Counted from the first letter of the stretch, positions 44,427 through 54,322 are shown. The stretch: 64,000 nt of DNA from Amycolatopsis nalaikhensis (GCF_030264295.1 NZ_CP127173.1:5835501-5899500); one strand, 5' to 3'. The notes: a model not told the origin generated them from the letters alone. Translations and numbers: made by a program.

Positions 44427-45494
44427 ATGCGTACTCGCGTCAAGTTCGGTCGGTTCTTCACGGCCGTCGTCGTGGCGACTGCCGGTGTCGGACTGCTGGG
44501 CTCGGGTGCGGCGGCCGCTCCGGGTTCGCCGGGCACCCGGCCGTCGTTCTGCGGTCACGACAACCGGTCGACGCCGTTCGCCGGGTATCTGTGCGCCGAG
44601 GCCGGTGACCTGCTCGACGTGCGGATCGGCGACGTGCATCCCACGCAGCCGTCGCTGGGCTACGACGAGGTCTACTACAAGCTGGGCCGGTACACGCTCG
44701 GCAAGGACGCGATCAACAAGAAGTTCGACGACTGGTGCGAGGCCGACGGCCGGGGCGCGGCGGCGTCGGTGTCGCCCGGGGCGCGGCTGGCCGACCCGTC
44801 GTCGTTCACCTGCGAGCTGGCTGTCGGTGCTGAGACCGCGGACAGTGTCGCGGCGATGAAGACGGTCGTGATCGGGCCCGGTGGTGAGCCGTTCCTGACC
44901 GACGGGCATCACACGCTGACCTCCTTCGCCGAAACTCCCGATGGCGGGCTGGGCATGCACGTCCGCCTGCGGGTGCTTGCGAACTACAGCACTCTGACCC
45001 GCCAGGACTTCTGGGCTCGGATGCAGGAACACAAATGGGTCTGGCTGCGTGACGCGGACGGCAACGCGATCACGGTGAACCAGCTTCCCGGGTCGGTGGG
45101 GCTGGCCAACTTCGGCGACGACCGGTTCCGTGGCCTGCTCTACTTCGGCCGTGACATCGGCTACGCGCAGAACGACCTGCCGTTCCAGGAGTTCTACTGG
45201 GGCGCCTGGCTGCGCGACGCCAAGCCGGTCGACCTGAGCACCTGGAACCCCGGCGACCTGGCCAGCTATCTCGCGACCGTCAAGTCGTTCACTCAGGCGA
45301 TGGTCGCGCTGCCGAAGGACACCATGGTGGACAGCGGCTTCACCGCCGCGGACCTTTACGCACTGGACACGTGGAACGACGGCGCGGTACCGGCCAAGGG
45401 CGAGTTCGGCAAGCTGAGCAAGCCCTACACCGACGCCAAACCCGGAAAGCTCGCCTATGCCTTGGAGTACAAGAAGGTCCACGGCCTGGGCTGA
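44427..45494 (+). CDS. Secreted ParB/Srx-fold protein
   Basis: A 355-residue protein from ATG 44427 with a signal peptide (GRFFTAVVVATAGVGLLGSG, cut near AAAAPGS). The core VRIGDVHPTQPSLGYDEVYY, KTVVIGPGGEPFLTDGHHTL (DGHH at about 159-162) and HVRLRVLANYS match the ParB-like N-terminal fold, here exported. The rest includes FWARMQEHKWVWLRDADGNA and YWGAWLRDAKPVDL. Exported ParB-like proteins are frequent in streptomycetes and relatives; their activity is unknown. It stands alone on this strand. Confidence 0.82.
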   Translation: MRTRVKFGRFFTAVVVATAGVGLLGSGAAAAPGSPGTRPSFCGHDNRSTPFAGYLCAEAGDLLDVRIGDVHPTQPSLGYDEVYYKLGRYTLGKDAINKKFDDWCEADGRGAAASVSPGARLADPSSFTCELAVGAETADSVAAMKTVVIGPGGEPFLTDGHHTLTSFAETPDGGLGMHVRLRVLANYSTLTRQDFWARMQEHKWVWLRDADGNAITVNQLPGSVGLANFGDDRFRGLLYFGRDIGYAQNDLPFQEFYWGAWLRDAKPVDLSTWNPGDLASYLATVKSFTQAMVALPKDTMVDSGFTAADLYALDTWNDGAVPAKGEFGKLSKPYTDAKPGKLAYALEYKKVHGLG

Positions 45495-45631
45495 TTTCTC
45501 CTCGGCCGCGGGCCTCGAAGGCAAGCGGACACCCAACGGAGTCCCAGGCGTCGGATAACGCACCTTTCGGACATCACGGGTTCTCCGCGCGTTCGTCTTT
45601 ACCCCGGCCGAAAGTTAGTTGGGATACCTAA

Positions 45632-45659
45632 GTTCCTTCCGGTTGTGACGGAAGGGAAC
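45632..45659 (+). promoter_or_regulatory. Hairpin covering the ABC operon ribosome site
   Basis: GTTCCTTCCG and CGGAAGGGAAC pair with one bulged base around a 7-nt loop. The 3' arm includes the GGAAGGGAA ribosome site of the ABC ATPase gene (start 45661), so folding could hide it. Just upstream, TTAGTTGGGATACCTAA is a short imperfect inverted repeat that could bind a regulator. Confidence 0.5.
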
Positions 45660-45660
45660 C

Positions 45661-46602
45661 ATGGACTCAACACTCGCGGTCCGCGCCCGCGGTATCACCA
45701 AGTACTTCGGTGACGTCGTCGCGCTCGACGATATCGACTTCGAGGTCGCGCAGGGGCGGATCCACGGTCTGGTCGGCCCGAACGGCGCCGGGAAGACGAC
45801 GTTGCTGGGCCTGCTGCTCGGGCTGGCCGTCGCGGACCAAGGCAGCCTCGAAATCCTCGGTACGCCCGTCGGCAAGTCGCTCGCCACGCCCGAGGGCGTG
45901 ACGGGATTCGTCGACGGGCCGGGCCTCTACCCGTCGCTGAGCGCGAAGCGGAACCTGGCCGCGCTGGCCGGTCTCCACGGCGGAGAGGTCAAGGCGTCGG
46001 CGATCGATGACGTGCTCGGGCAAGTCGGGCTCACCGACGTCGCCGACGAGCGGGTCCGGGGCTTCTCGCTCGGCATGCGGCAGCGGCTCGGCCTGGCCGC
46101 CGCGCTGCTGACCAAGCCGCGGCTGCTGGTGCTCGACGAGCCGTCGAACGGGCTCGATCCGGCCGGCGCGAAGCACGTCCGCCGGGTTCTCGACCGGCTG
46201 GCCGCCGACGGCGTGACCGTCGTGCTCTCGAGCCACCGCATGGACGACGTCGAGGCGCTGTGTTCGGACGTGACGATCGTCGCGACCGGACGGGTCGTCT
46301 TCACCGGTCCGCTCGGAAAGCTCTCGGCCGGGACCACCGAACTCGACTACCGCCTCCGGACCTCCGACGCCGAGGCCGCGCGGCGGCTGGCCGCCGAGTC
46401 GTCCGGGATCCACCTCGTCGAAGGTGCCGACGAGCGTGGCGACACCGAACTGCTCGTCGTGCGTGCGGTCGAACCCGCGCTGGACGACCTGGTGTCGCGG
46501 CTCGTGCGGGCCGGTGTCGCCGTGCGCGAGCTGGCACCGGTCGTGTCTCCGCTCGAAGCCGCTTTCCTCGCCCTGACCGAAAAGCAGGAGCCCACCAGAT
46601 GA
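45661..46602 (+). CDS. ABC transporter ATP-binding protein
   Basis: A 313-residue ATPase with Walker A (VGPNGAGKTTLLG, about 39-46), signature FSLGMRQRLGLAAALL, Walker B LLVLDEPSNGLDP and switch His in VVLSSHRMDDV. The domain order and C-terminal DrrA-like extension suit multidrug or antibiotic exporters. Its stop overlaps the permease start (ATGA), so the two are one operon. A hairpin over the ribosome site may control it. Confidence 0.93.
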   Translation: MDSTLAVRARGITKYFGDVVALDDIDFEVAQGRIHGLVGPNGAGKTTLLGLLLGLAVADQGSLEILGTPVGKSLATPEGVTGFVDGPGLYPSLSAKRNLAALAGLHGGEVKASAIDDVLGQVGLTDVADERVRGFSLGMRQRLGLAAALLTKPRLLVLDEPSNGLDPAGAKHVRRVLDRLAADGVTVVLSSHRMDDVEALCSDVTIVATGRVVFTGPLGKLSAGTTELDYRLRTSDAEAARRLAAESSGIHLVEGADERGDTELLVVRAVEPALDDLVSRLVRAGVAVRELAPVVSPLEAAFLALTEKQEPTR

Positions 46603-47948
46603 CCGAGACCGTTGTCGAGGCTCCGGCCACCCCGCGCGGGTCGATCGCGCGCTGCTTCCGCTTCGAACTCGTCAAGCTGGCCGCGCAGTGGCGGATTCGC
46701 GTCCTCGTGCTGGTTTGCTGGATCGCGCCTGCCGTGTTTGTCGCCGCGGTGAGTCAGCAGGATTCGCTGCCGGTCGACACGTTGTTCGGCCGCTGGATGA
46801 ACGCGTCCGGCTGGGCGGGGTCGCTGGTGCTGCTCGGGTTCGCGGGCACGTATGCGTTGCCGTTGCTCACGTCGGTCGTGGCCGGTGACGTCTTCGCGGC
46901 CGAGGACCGGCTCGGCACGTGGCGCCACCTGCTGGTGGCGGTCCGGTCGCCACGCCGGATCTTCGCGGCGAAGGCGCTGGCCGGTCTCACCGTGATCCTC
47001 GTGCTGCTCGCAGGGCTCGCCGTGTCCGGTGTCGCGGGCGGGCTGCTGGCGGTCGGCAACGACCCGCTGGTCGGCCTGGACGGCCACCTGCTGTCGCCGG
47101 GGGACGCGGCCGCGCAGGTGCTGCTGGCCTGGGTGTCGGTGCTCGCGCCGACGCTGTCGCTGGCCGCGGTCGGGCTGCTCGGCTCGGTCGCGCTCGGCCG
47201 GTCGCCGATGGGGCTGGTGCTGCCGGCGGTGTTCGCCCTGGTGATGCAGTTGGCGCAGCTGCTGCCGGTGCCCGTCGCCGTGCGGCTGGCGCTGCCGGGG
47301 TACGGCTTCCTCTCGTGGGCGGGTTTGTTCACCAGCCCGGCCCAGACGGGCCCAGTACTGATCGGCATCGCGGTCAGCCTCGCGTGGGCGGCGGCCGCGA
47401 CGGCACTGGCCTACTTCCTGTTCGTGCGCCGCGATTTCACCAACTTGAGCCACGACGGCTCCGGGCGCCGCGCGCTCATCGCCGGGGTGCTTCCCTTGGC
47501 CGGGCTGCTCGCCGTGTCGATCGGTGTCATCGCCGTCGTGACGCCGGCGTCGGGTTCGGGCATCACGCAGGACAAGGTGCAGCACTCGGTCGCCACGGCG
47601 TTCACCCACCTCTACCGGATGCAGACCCAGCAGCTCAACCGCCCGGCTGTCACCGAGGAGCAGCTGCGGACGACCGCGGCGTGCACCAAGACCGGCGGCG
47701 CGGGCCCGCAGGAAGGCCCCGGGAACGACTGGCGCTGCGTCGTCACCTGGCACCTCCCCGGCGTTGACGCGGCCGGCACGGCCATCTACCAGCTCAACGT
47801 CACCGCGGACGGGCGGTACGTCGCCGACGGCGACGGACCGAAGGAAGTGAACGGCTACTTCCTGGTGCATACCCCGCACGGGGACGCGCCGAACCCGCTC
47901 TGGCAGGTCGACGGGAACGTCGACCTGCTTCCCACCACGAAGGGATGA
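46599..47948 (+). CDS. ABC transporter permease with exported C-terminal domain
   Basis: A 449-residue protein overlapping the ATPase stop. Six hydrophobic segments are visible, for example VLVLVCWIAPAVFVAAVS, GSLVLLGFAGTYALPLLTSV, LTVILVLLAGLAVSGVAGGL, VLLAWVSVLAPTLSLAAVGL and PVLIGIAVSLAWAAAATALA. A further helix (IAGVLPLAGLLAVSIGVIAV) is followed by a 140-residue outer domain with one cysteine pair (TAACTKTGG, DWRCVVTWH). ABC-2-type export of lipid or drug is typical. The YVTN-repeat gene follows after seven bases. Confidence 0.88.
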   Translation: MTETVVEAPATPRGSIARCFRFELVKLAAQWRIRVLVLVCWIAPAVFVAAVSQQDSLPVDTLFGRWMNASGWAGSLVLLGFAGTYALPLLTSVVAGDVFAAEDRLGTWRHLLVAVRSPRRIFAAKALAGLTVILVLLAGLAVSGVAGGLLAVGNDPLVGLDGHLLSPGDAAAQVLLAWVSVLAPTLSLAAVGLLGSVALGRSPMGLVLPAVFALVMQLAQLLPVPVAVRLALPGYGFLSWAGLFTSPAQTGPVLIGIAVSLAWAAAATALAYFLFVRRDFTNLSHDGSGRRALIAGVLPLAGLLAVSIGVIAVVTPASGSGITQDKVQHSVATAFTHLYRMQTQQLNRPAVTEEQLRTTAACTKTGGAGPQEGPGNDWRCVVTWHLPGVDAAGTAIYQLNVTADGRYVADGDGPKEVNGYFLVHTPHGDAPNPLWQVDGNVDLLPTTKG

Positions 47949-47955
47949 CTGCACA

Positions 47956-50697
47956 ATGCAGGTAACACGCCTCCGAAGGAGCGCCGGGAAGCAGCCGCTT
48001 TCCGGCAGGCGTCGGCGAGTCAGACTGGTCACGATCGGTGTGTCGGCGCTCGCGCTCGTCGTCACGGGCACCGGCATCGGTGTCGCCCAGACGCACATGT
48101 TCGGCACCGACCAGGTCGGTCAGACCACCGACAACGGCCTCGTCGCGTCGTCCGACCAGTACCTCGCCCCCTACGGTGACCGGCTGGTCGTCAACCAGGG
48201 CAAGATCATGTCGTCCTCGGTCAGCCCGGACGGCACCCACCTGGCCGCCTCGATCACCGACGGCGGCATGGCACTGTCCATCGTGGACCTCAGGACGTGG
48301 AAGGTACAGCAGCTCGTCGGCAACAACGCCGCGGCGAACCTGCGCATCCCGGGCAACGACGTCGGCCAGGAAGGCCCGACGTACTCGCCGGACGGCAAGT
48401 CGCTGTGGCTGGGCCAGTCCGACGGGTACCGCAAGTTCACGGTCGATTCCGACGGCTCGCTCGCGAACCCCACGTTCGTGACCGTCCCGGCGGACGGCAG
48501 CAAGCGCGCGCTGGTGGGCGAGGCCGTGTTCTCGGCCGACGGCGCCACGGTGTATTCGGCCGTCAACGGCCAGAACCGGGTCGTCGCGATCAACGCGGCG
48601 ACCGGGACGATCCAGCAGAGCTGGACCGTCGGCAACGCCCCGCGCGACCTGGCACTGGTCGGCGGCAAGCTGTACGTCAGCAACGAGGGTGGGCGGCCGG
48701 CGCAGCCGGGCGAGCCGACGATCAACTCGTACGGAACGCCGGTGCTGGCGGACCAGACGACCGCCTCGACCCTCAGCGGCACGGTCAGCGTGATCGACAC
48801 GGCCGACGCCGCGGCGGCTGTCAAGAGCATCGACGTGGGGTTGCACCCGACGTCGCTGTACGCCAAGAAGGGCGCGCTGTTCGTCACCAACACCGCGTCA
48901 AACGACGTGTCGGTCATCGACACCACCAAGGACCAGGTCGTGCAGACCATCGCGACGCAGCCGTGGCCGGAAGCCTCGGTCGGCTACGAGCCCGACGCGG
49001 TGACCCTGACCGACGACGGTCACCTGCTGGTGACGCTGGGCCGGGCCAACGCGGTCGCGGTGTACAAGTACGTCAACCCGCTCGAGCCGGTCAGCTACGT
49101 GGGCCTGCTGCCCACCGACTACTTCCCGGCGGAGATCACCACCGTCGGCAACCAGGTGGTCGTGTCCAACACCCGCGGCATCGACGCCCGCCGCTCGACG
49201 ACCACCAAGCACGGCACGCACGACACCACGTCCAGCCTGACGCACTTCACGCTGCCCGGCGATGACGTGATCAAGGGCGAGACCGGCAAGGTGTTCACCC
49301 AGAACGGCTGGCACGGCAACTCGCTCGCCAAGGGCACGGGCACCGCGCAGCCCGTGCCGGTGCCGGTCAAGCTCGGTGACCCGTCGACGATCAAGTACGT
49401 CTTCCTGCTCGTCAAGGAGAACCGCACCTACGACCAGCAGTTCGGCGACATGCCCGAGGGCAACGGCGACCCGTCGCTGACCCAGTACGGCGAGAACGTG
49501 ACGCCGAACCAGCACGCGCTGGCCCGCCAGTTCGGGTTGTACGACAACACCTACGACGTCGGCACCAACTCCGCGGAAGGCCACAACTGGCTGATGCAGG
49601 CCGACAACCCCGAGTACACGGAGTCCAGCGCGGGGGAGTACACGCGCAGCTACGACACGGAGAACGACGCGCTGGGCCACCAGCGCAGCGGGTTCCTGTG
49701 GACCGGAGCGCAGGCCGCGGGCAAGACGGTCCGCGACTTCGGCGAGTTCCAGTCGAGCCTGCGCAAGCCGGCCGGTGCCACGTGGCAGAACCTTTACTGC
49801 GACACCAAGAACATGGTCGCGACCGGGGCGGACACCCAGTACCCGATGCAGGTCGGTTCGGCGATCCCGTCGCTGAACGCCGTTTCGGCGCCGGGGTACC
49901 CGCAGTTCGACACCAACGTTCCGGACATCTACCGCTCCGAAATCTGGAAGCGTGACTTCCAGAAGAACGGCCCGGCGAACCTGAACATGTTCTGGCTCTC
50001 CAGCGACCACACCGGCGGCGCCCCGGGTGGTGCGGCCCAGGTCGCCGACAACGACCTCGCCACCGGCCAGATCGTCGACACGATCTCGCACAGCCCGTAC
50101 TGGAAGGAGTCCGCGATCTTCGTGGTCGAGGACGACACCCAGGCCGGCTCCGACCACGTCGACGGGCACCGCGGCCCGGTCCAGATCATCAGCCCCTGGG
50201 CGAACCACGGCGTGGTGGACAGCCACTACTACACCCAGATCACCATGATCCGCACGATCGAGCAGATCCTGGGGATGCAGCCGATGAACCAGAAGGACAC
50301 CGCGGCGTCGCCGATGCGGCAGGCGTTCACCCAGAGCGCCGACTTCACGCCGTTCACCGCGCTGCCCAACCGCACCTCGCTGACCGCCGGCATCAAGACG
50401 CTGCCCCCGTGCGGCGCGGACGTGCCGGCCGCGGCGAACCCGGCAGCGGCACCGGTGCCTTCGGCCGCCGTGCCCGCGGACAAGCAGCAGGTCGCCGACC
50501 AGTGGGACGCTTGGAAGTCCCAGCAGCACCTGACCGGGCCCAGCGCCAAGGCCGACTCGACCAACCCGTCGCAGTTGAACCACCTCAACTGGTACGAGAC
50601 GCACGGGTGGGAGAAGCCGTACCCGGGAGAGGACAAGATCTTCGCCCCGAACGACGTCCCCGGCGCCCTCATCCCCGGAGCCGACAACGACGGCTGA
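47956..50697 (+). CDS. YVTN beta-propeller/phosphoesterase secreted protein
   Basis: A 913-residue protein from ATG 47956. An N-terminal signal/anchor (RLVTIGVSALALVVTGTGIG) precedes a beta-propeller with YVTN-type repeats (TLSGTVSVIDTADAAAA, GALFVTNTASNDVSVIDTTK, VVQTIATQPWP). The second half is an alkaline-phosphatase-like esterase of the phosphoesterase/phospholipase C type: KYVFLLVKENRTYDQQFGD holds the metal-binding ENRTYD motif, with TNSAEGHNWLMQ, AIFVVEDDTQAGSDHVDGHR and SPWANHGVVDSHYYTQITMI. It forms one operon with the ABC exporter, perhaps acting on an exported lipid. Ends in a strong terminator. Confidence 0.9.
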   Translation: MQVTRLRRSAGKQPLSGRRRRVRLVTIGVSALALVVTGTGIGVAQTHMFGTDQVGQTTDNGLVASSDQYLAPYGDRLVVNQGKIMSSSVSPDGTHLAASITDGGMALSIVDLRTWKVQQLVGNNAAANLRIPGNDVGQEGPTYSPDGKSLWLGQSDGYRKFTVDSDGSLANPTFVTVPADGSKRALVGEAVFSADGATVYSAVNGQNRVVAINAATGTIQQSWTVGNAPRDLALVGGKLYVSNEGGRPAQPGEPTINSYGTPVLADQTTASTLSGTVSVIDTADAAAAVKSIDVGLHPTSLYAKKGALFVTNTASNDVSVIDTTKDQVVQTIATQPWPEASVGYEPDAVTLTDDGHLLVTLGRANAVAVYKYVNPLEPVSYVGLLPTDYFPAEITTVGNQVVVSNTRGIDARRSTTTKHGTHDTTSSLTHFTLPGDDVIKGETGKVFTQNGWHGNSLAKGTGTAQPVPVPVKLGDPSTIKYVFLLVKENRTYDQQFGDMPEGNGDPSLTQYGENVTPNQHALARQFGLYDNTYDVGTNSAEGHNWLMQADNPEYTESSAGEYTRSYDTENDALGHQRSGFLWTGAQAAGKTVRDFGEFQSSLRKPAGATWQNLYCDTKNMVATGADTQYPMQVGSAIPSLNAVSAPGYPQFDTNVPDIYRSEIWKRDFQKNGPANLNMFWLSSDHTGGAPGGAAQVADNDLATGQIVDTISHSPYWKESAIFVVEDDTQAGSDHVDGHRGPVQIISPWANHGVVDSHYYTQITMIRTIEQILGMQPMNQKDTAASPMRQAFTQSADFTPFTALPNRTSLTAGIKTLPPCGADVPAAANPAAAPVPSAAVPADKQQVADQWDAWKSQQHLTGPSAKADSTNPSQLNHLNWYETHGWEKPYPGEDKIFAPNDVPGALIPGADNDG

Positions 50698-50711
50698 GCT
50701 CGCAGTTGACC

Positions 50712-50744
50712 GGAATGCCCCCGGCCGCCGGCCGGGGGCATTCC
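50712..50744 (+). terminator. Hairpin terminator after the YVTN gene
   Basis: A perfect 15-bp stem (GGAATGCCCCCGGCC with its complement) and 3-nt loop, beginning 15 bp after the stop. Confidence 0.9.
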
Positions 50745-50811
50745 CGTGAGCGCGAACTGCCCGCCGGGCATTCGTTCCGAACCACTACACCGATTTCTCC
50801 AAGCTTTGAGT

Positions 50812-51066
50812 TCAGTCTGCAGGATCGCCGGTCGTGCTCGCCGCGCGGGCGCCGAGCACGGCCGCGGCGGCGACGACGAGGGCCGCGGCCAAGCCGAGGA
50901 AACCGGCTCCCAGGGTGGCCGTGGCGGCGATCGCACCGACCAGCAGCGGCCCACTGGCGTCGCCGAGTTCGCGGCCGACCTCGGCGGCACCCATGGTCTG
51001 GCCGAGCCGCTCCGGCGGCGTGGTCGCGGCCAGATGCGCGAACCCGAGTGGCGTCGCCAGAGCCAC
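50812..51066 (-). pseudogene. MFS transporter, C-terminal fragment
   Basis: Only the last two membrane helices remain: HLAATTPPERLGQTMGAAEV, GPLLVGAIAATATLGAGFLG and LAAALVVAAAAVLGARAAS. The 5' part is lost at about 51066, where the minus strand becomes an aldehyde dehydrogenase fragment. Confidence 0.65.
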
Positions 51067-51149
51067 ATCGCGGCGGCGAAGTTCGCGGTGAACTCCTCGG
51101 CGACCGACTCGTGGACGTAGAACCGGTTGGCCGCGATGCAGACTTGACC
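51066..51149 (-). pseudogene. Aldehyde dehydrogenase fragment
   Basis: GQVCIAANRFYVHESVAEEF is the catalytic-cysteine region of succinate-semialdehyde-type dehydrogenases, here only 28 residues long. It joins directly to the MFS fragment, showing a deletion or chimeric junction. Confidence 0.65.
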
Positions 51150-51249
51150 GTCGGCCGGCTCTTCGGCAGGCGCGGGTCTTCCCTGCAACTCCAGGTGGTT
51201 GTTCCGCCTGTCCTCTCAGGCGTCGCCGACAGAAAGCTGGACAGGCCGC

Positions 51250-53258
51250 TCAGCTCGGGCGTCGCTGGGTGGTGACTCCGCGGCGGATGTCGCCGGGTAG
51301 TGGCCGGACGCGCTGGAGATCACGGCGGTTCGTGGAGGTCAGCTGCCACGGCACGCTCGTCACCATCACCCCCGGCTCGAACAGCAGACGGCCCTTCAGC
51401 CGCAGGGGAGCTCTGGTTGTGCAGGATGTTCTCCCACCAGCGGCCGACGACGTACTCGGGGATGTAGATGGAGACGACGTCGCGGGGGCTGGACCGGCGG
51501 AGGTTCTTCACGTACTGCACGACCGGCCGGGTGATCTCGCGGTACGGCGACTCGAGGACCTTGAGCGGCACCTTCATCTTGCGTTGCTCCCATTGCCGCT
51601 GCAGGTCGCGTGTGTCGGTGTCGTCGACGTTGACGGTGATCGCGGTGAGGGTGTCGGGCCGGGTGGCGCGGGCGAACGCCACGGCGCGCTGGCTCGGCTT
51701 GTGCAATGTGGACACCAGGACGATCGCGTGGACTCGGCTGGGCAGCAGCTCGAACTCGTCGTCGGGCTGCAGTTCTTCGCGGACGTGGGTGTAGTGGCGG
51801 TGGACCGCGCGCATCAGCCCGTAGAGCAGCGGGATGGCGATGACGACGAGGTAGGCGCCGTGGGTGAACTTGGTGATCAGGACGACGGCGAGGACGATGG
51901 CCGTGAGCGTCGCGCCCAGTGCGTTGATCAGCCGGGACCGGTGGATCGCCCGCCGTTCCCGGGCACTGGTCGTCTCGGCGAGGGCCTGGTTCCAGTGCTT
52001 GACCATGCCGGCCTGGCAGAGCGTGAACGAGGTGAAGACGCCGAGGATGTAGAGCTGGATGAGCCGGGTGGTGGAGCCGTCGAAGGCGAAGATCAGGATG
52101 CCGGCGACCAGGGAGAGGGCGATGATGCCGTTGGAGAACGCGAGCCGGTCGCCGCGGGTGTGCAGCTGGCGGGGGAGGTAGCGGTCCTGTGCGAGGATCG
52201 AGGCCAGCAGCGGGAAGCCGTTGAACGCGGTGTTTGCGGCCAGGATGAGGATCAGCGCGGTGGCGGCCTGCAGGACGAAGAACAGCACCGTGTGGTCGCC
52301 GCCGAACACCGCCGCACCGATCTGGCTGATCACCGTGCGTTGCGGGTCGGTTTCGCAGTTGCCGGCGAAGCCGGTCAGGTCGCACGTGTTCTCGGCGATG
52401 TGCACCTTGGTGATCAGGGCCAGTGCAGTGATGCCGCCGAACATCGCGACGGCGATCGTGCCCATGGCCGTCATCGTGCGCGCCGCGTTCAGGGCCTTCG
52501 GCTTCCGGAACGCCGGGACGCCGTTGGAGATCGCCTCGACACCGGTCAAGGCGGTGCAGCCGGACGCGAAAGACCGCAGCAGCAGGAAAACCAGGGCGAA
52601 ACCGGTCAACCCGACCTGTTCGGGACGAACGTCGTAACCGGCGCTCTCGGCCACCGGAGCGTGCCCGGTGAGGGCGCGGCCCAGGCCGACGACGACCAGC
52701 AGCATCACCGAGGCGATGAACAGGTACGTCGGCGCGGCGAAAGCGCGACCGGACTCGCGGATTCCCCGGAGGTTCATGGCCATCAGCAGGACGATGAAGC
52801 CGAGGTTGAGCGCGATCCGGTGGTCGTTGAGCTTCCGGCAGGGCCGAGATGATGTTGTCCACACCGGACGCGACGGAGACCGCCACCGTCATGATGTAGT
52901 CGACCATCAAGGCGCCGGCGACGACCAGGCCCGCGCGGCTCCCGAGATTGCGGGAGGCGACTTCGTAGGAGCCGCCGCCGCTGGGATAGGCGCGCACCAC
53001 CTGCCGGTAGGAGATCACGACGACGGTCAGGAGCACGGCCACGCCCAAGCCGACCCACGGCGCCAAAGTGAGGTAAGCCAGGCCACCGATCGAGAGGATC
53101 AGCAGGATTTCCTGGGTCGCGTACGCCACTGACGAAAGCGGGTCGCTGGCGAAGATCGGCAGGGCGAGCCACTTCGGCAGAAGCGTCTCGCCGAGCGTGT
53201 CGCTCCGGAACGGCCGTCCGAGTACCAGCCGTTTGAGCCATGACGTGGGTGCTGGCAC
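51250..53258 (-). pseudogene. KimA-like potassium importer (APC superfamily), two frameshifts
   Basis: A corrected protein of about 669 residues. The N-terminal half (LPIFASDPLSSVAYATQEIL, YRQVVRAYPSGGGSYEVASR, VDYIMTVAVSVASGVDN) and the middle (FASGCTALTGVEAISNGVPA, LILAANTAFNGFPLL) match KimA, the c-di-AMP-controlled H+/K+ symporter. The C-terminal cytoplasmic part ends ENILHNQSS then LRLKGRLLFEPGVMVTSVPW. An extra base near 52840 and another shift near 51405 break the frame. GTG 53258 begins VPAPTSWLKRLVLGRP, where homology starts, though GGAGG is 14 bases away. The nearby kdp genes support a potassium role. Confidence 0.82.
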
Positions 53259-53434
53259 ACACCGCAGCGTGCCTCCCGGCGCGGGGATCCGGCGTAGAGA
53301 AAACGTCAAGATCCCGGCCTGGGCGTAGGGAAATCGTAAGTGTCGTCCGGGTGATCGTCAGGTTCTCGTCAACGACCGTGGTCCGCGCCGGGTGGTTGCC
53401 TACCGTGCCGCTACGTCGTCTCCGGGGAGCTGCC

Positions 53435-53806
53435 ATGACCGAAGCCGGTCTTACGCGCCTGATTCGCTGCCCCGGTGCGGTGGAGCTGCTCGACGAGCTC
53501 GTGTCAGGAGCTTGCCCCGTGGCCACTCTGCGCCGGGTTGTCCCGCGGCGGGTGCTCGAAACGGCGTTGCGAGCCCTCGCGGCCGAAGGTGCCATCCGGC
53601 GCTCGTCGACGGGAACTTGGGACGGACGACCGGGTGGTGAGGTGTTGGTGTCCCTCAGCGCCACCGGACGCCGGATTGCTGGTGAATTGTCCGATTTGGA
53701 CGTCTGGGTCGCGGTGTACGACGACTACCTCAAACGGGTAGCCGGGCCGGTGTCGAACAGCGCCTGCGCGGAACGGATGCACTCGAGGATGTCGCGGGCC
53801 AGCTGA
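53435..53806 (+). CDS. Winged-helix DNA-binding protein
   Basis: A 123-residue protein from ATG 53435 with GGGGAG five bases upstream. The core (LIRCPGAVELLDELVSGACP, RRVLETALRALAAEGAIRRS, LVSLSATGRRIAGELSDLD) looks like a PadR/HxlR-type winged helix: three helices and a beta-hairpin wing. It is divergent from the KimA-like gene, with 176 bp between, and may regulate it. The final 30 residues overlap an opposite-strand gene and may not be conserved. Confidence 0.6.
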   Translation: MTEAGLTRLIRCPGAVELLDELVSGACPVATLRRVVPRRVLETALRALAAEGAIRRSSTGTWDGRPGGEVLVSLSATGRRIAGELSDLDVWVAVYDDYLKRVAGPVSNSACAERMHSRMSRAS

Positions 53807-54081
53807 GCCGCGGTGCGAGTGGTCACGGTGTCGGCCAGCTGGAGGTCGCGCACCTGGCCGTCGAGGGTCACCACCACGGCGATGGCACCGTTGTGGCTGC
53901 TGTGGCTCACTTGGACGGTGGTGCGGCGGGGAACGGACGTGCGAAGTTCGGGGTCGGCTGCCAAGGAGAACTCCCGGGACGAGATCCGGATCGGAGTGGG
54001 CGAAGGCGTGATCGTCCAAGGGTGGCCCCGAATTCCCGCCGAGGCCAGCCGTTCACCCCGCCGAGGCCGAGTTGTGACCAA
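53725..54081 (-). CDS. Small YbaB-like hypothetical protein
   Basis: A frame of up to 118 residues on the minus strand. The conserved-looking part (NGAIAVVVTLDGQVRDLQLA, TRTAAQLARDILECIRSAQA) has the YbaB/EbfC pattern of a beta-strand DGxVxxL followed by a long helix. No good ribosome site was found; the frame opens at a TTG. Its end overlaps the winged-helix gene by about 80 bp. Confidence 0.45.
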   Translation of the reverse strand: MVTTRPRRGERLASAGIRGHPWTITPSPTPIRISSREFSLAADPELRTSVPRRTTVQVSHSSHNGAIAVVVTLDGQVRDLQLADTVTTRTAAQLARDILECIRSAQALFDTGPATRLR

Positions 54082-54322
54082 GTCCGGATTGGACGCTGTG
54101 CGTCCGGGTGCTGATCGGTTTCGGTCGCGCGAACTGCATCGATCGGGTGGCTGTCGATCCGCTGCGTAGCCGTCGCCGTCAAGGACGCGTCAACGCGCCG
54201 CGAGGGCGCATCAAGACTCTGTCAGGTGACATCCGAACAGGAGTTCCGGCAGGCACGCTTCGGCCAGTCCGGTCACCATTCGGTCGACCTCGGCTTGTCG
54301 TGCGTGAGAAAGGAGCAGTCGC

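Noticed and set aside
53240..53434. Upstream extension of the winged-helix gene
   Set aside because: The frame is open from 53240, but the ribosome site and domain start favour 53435.
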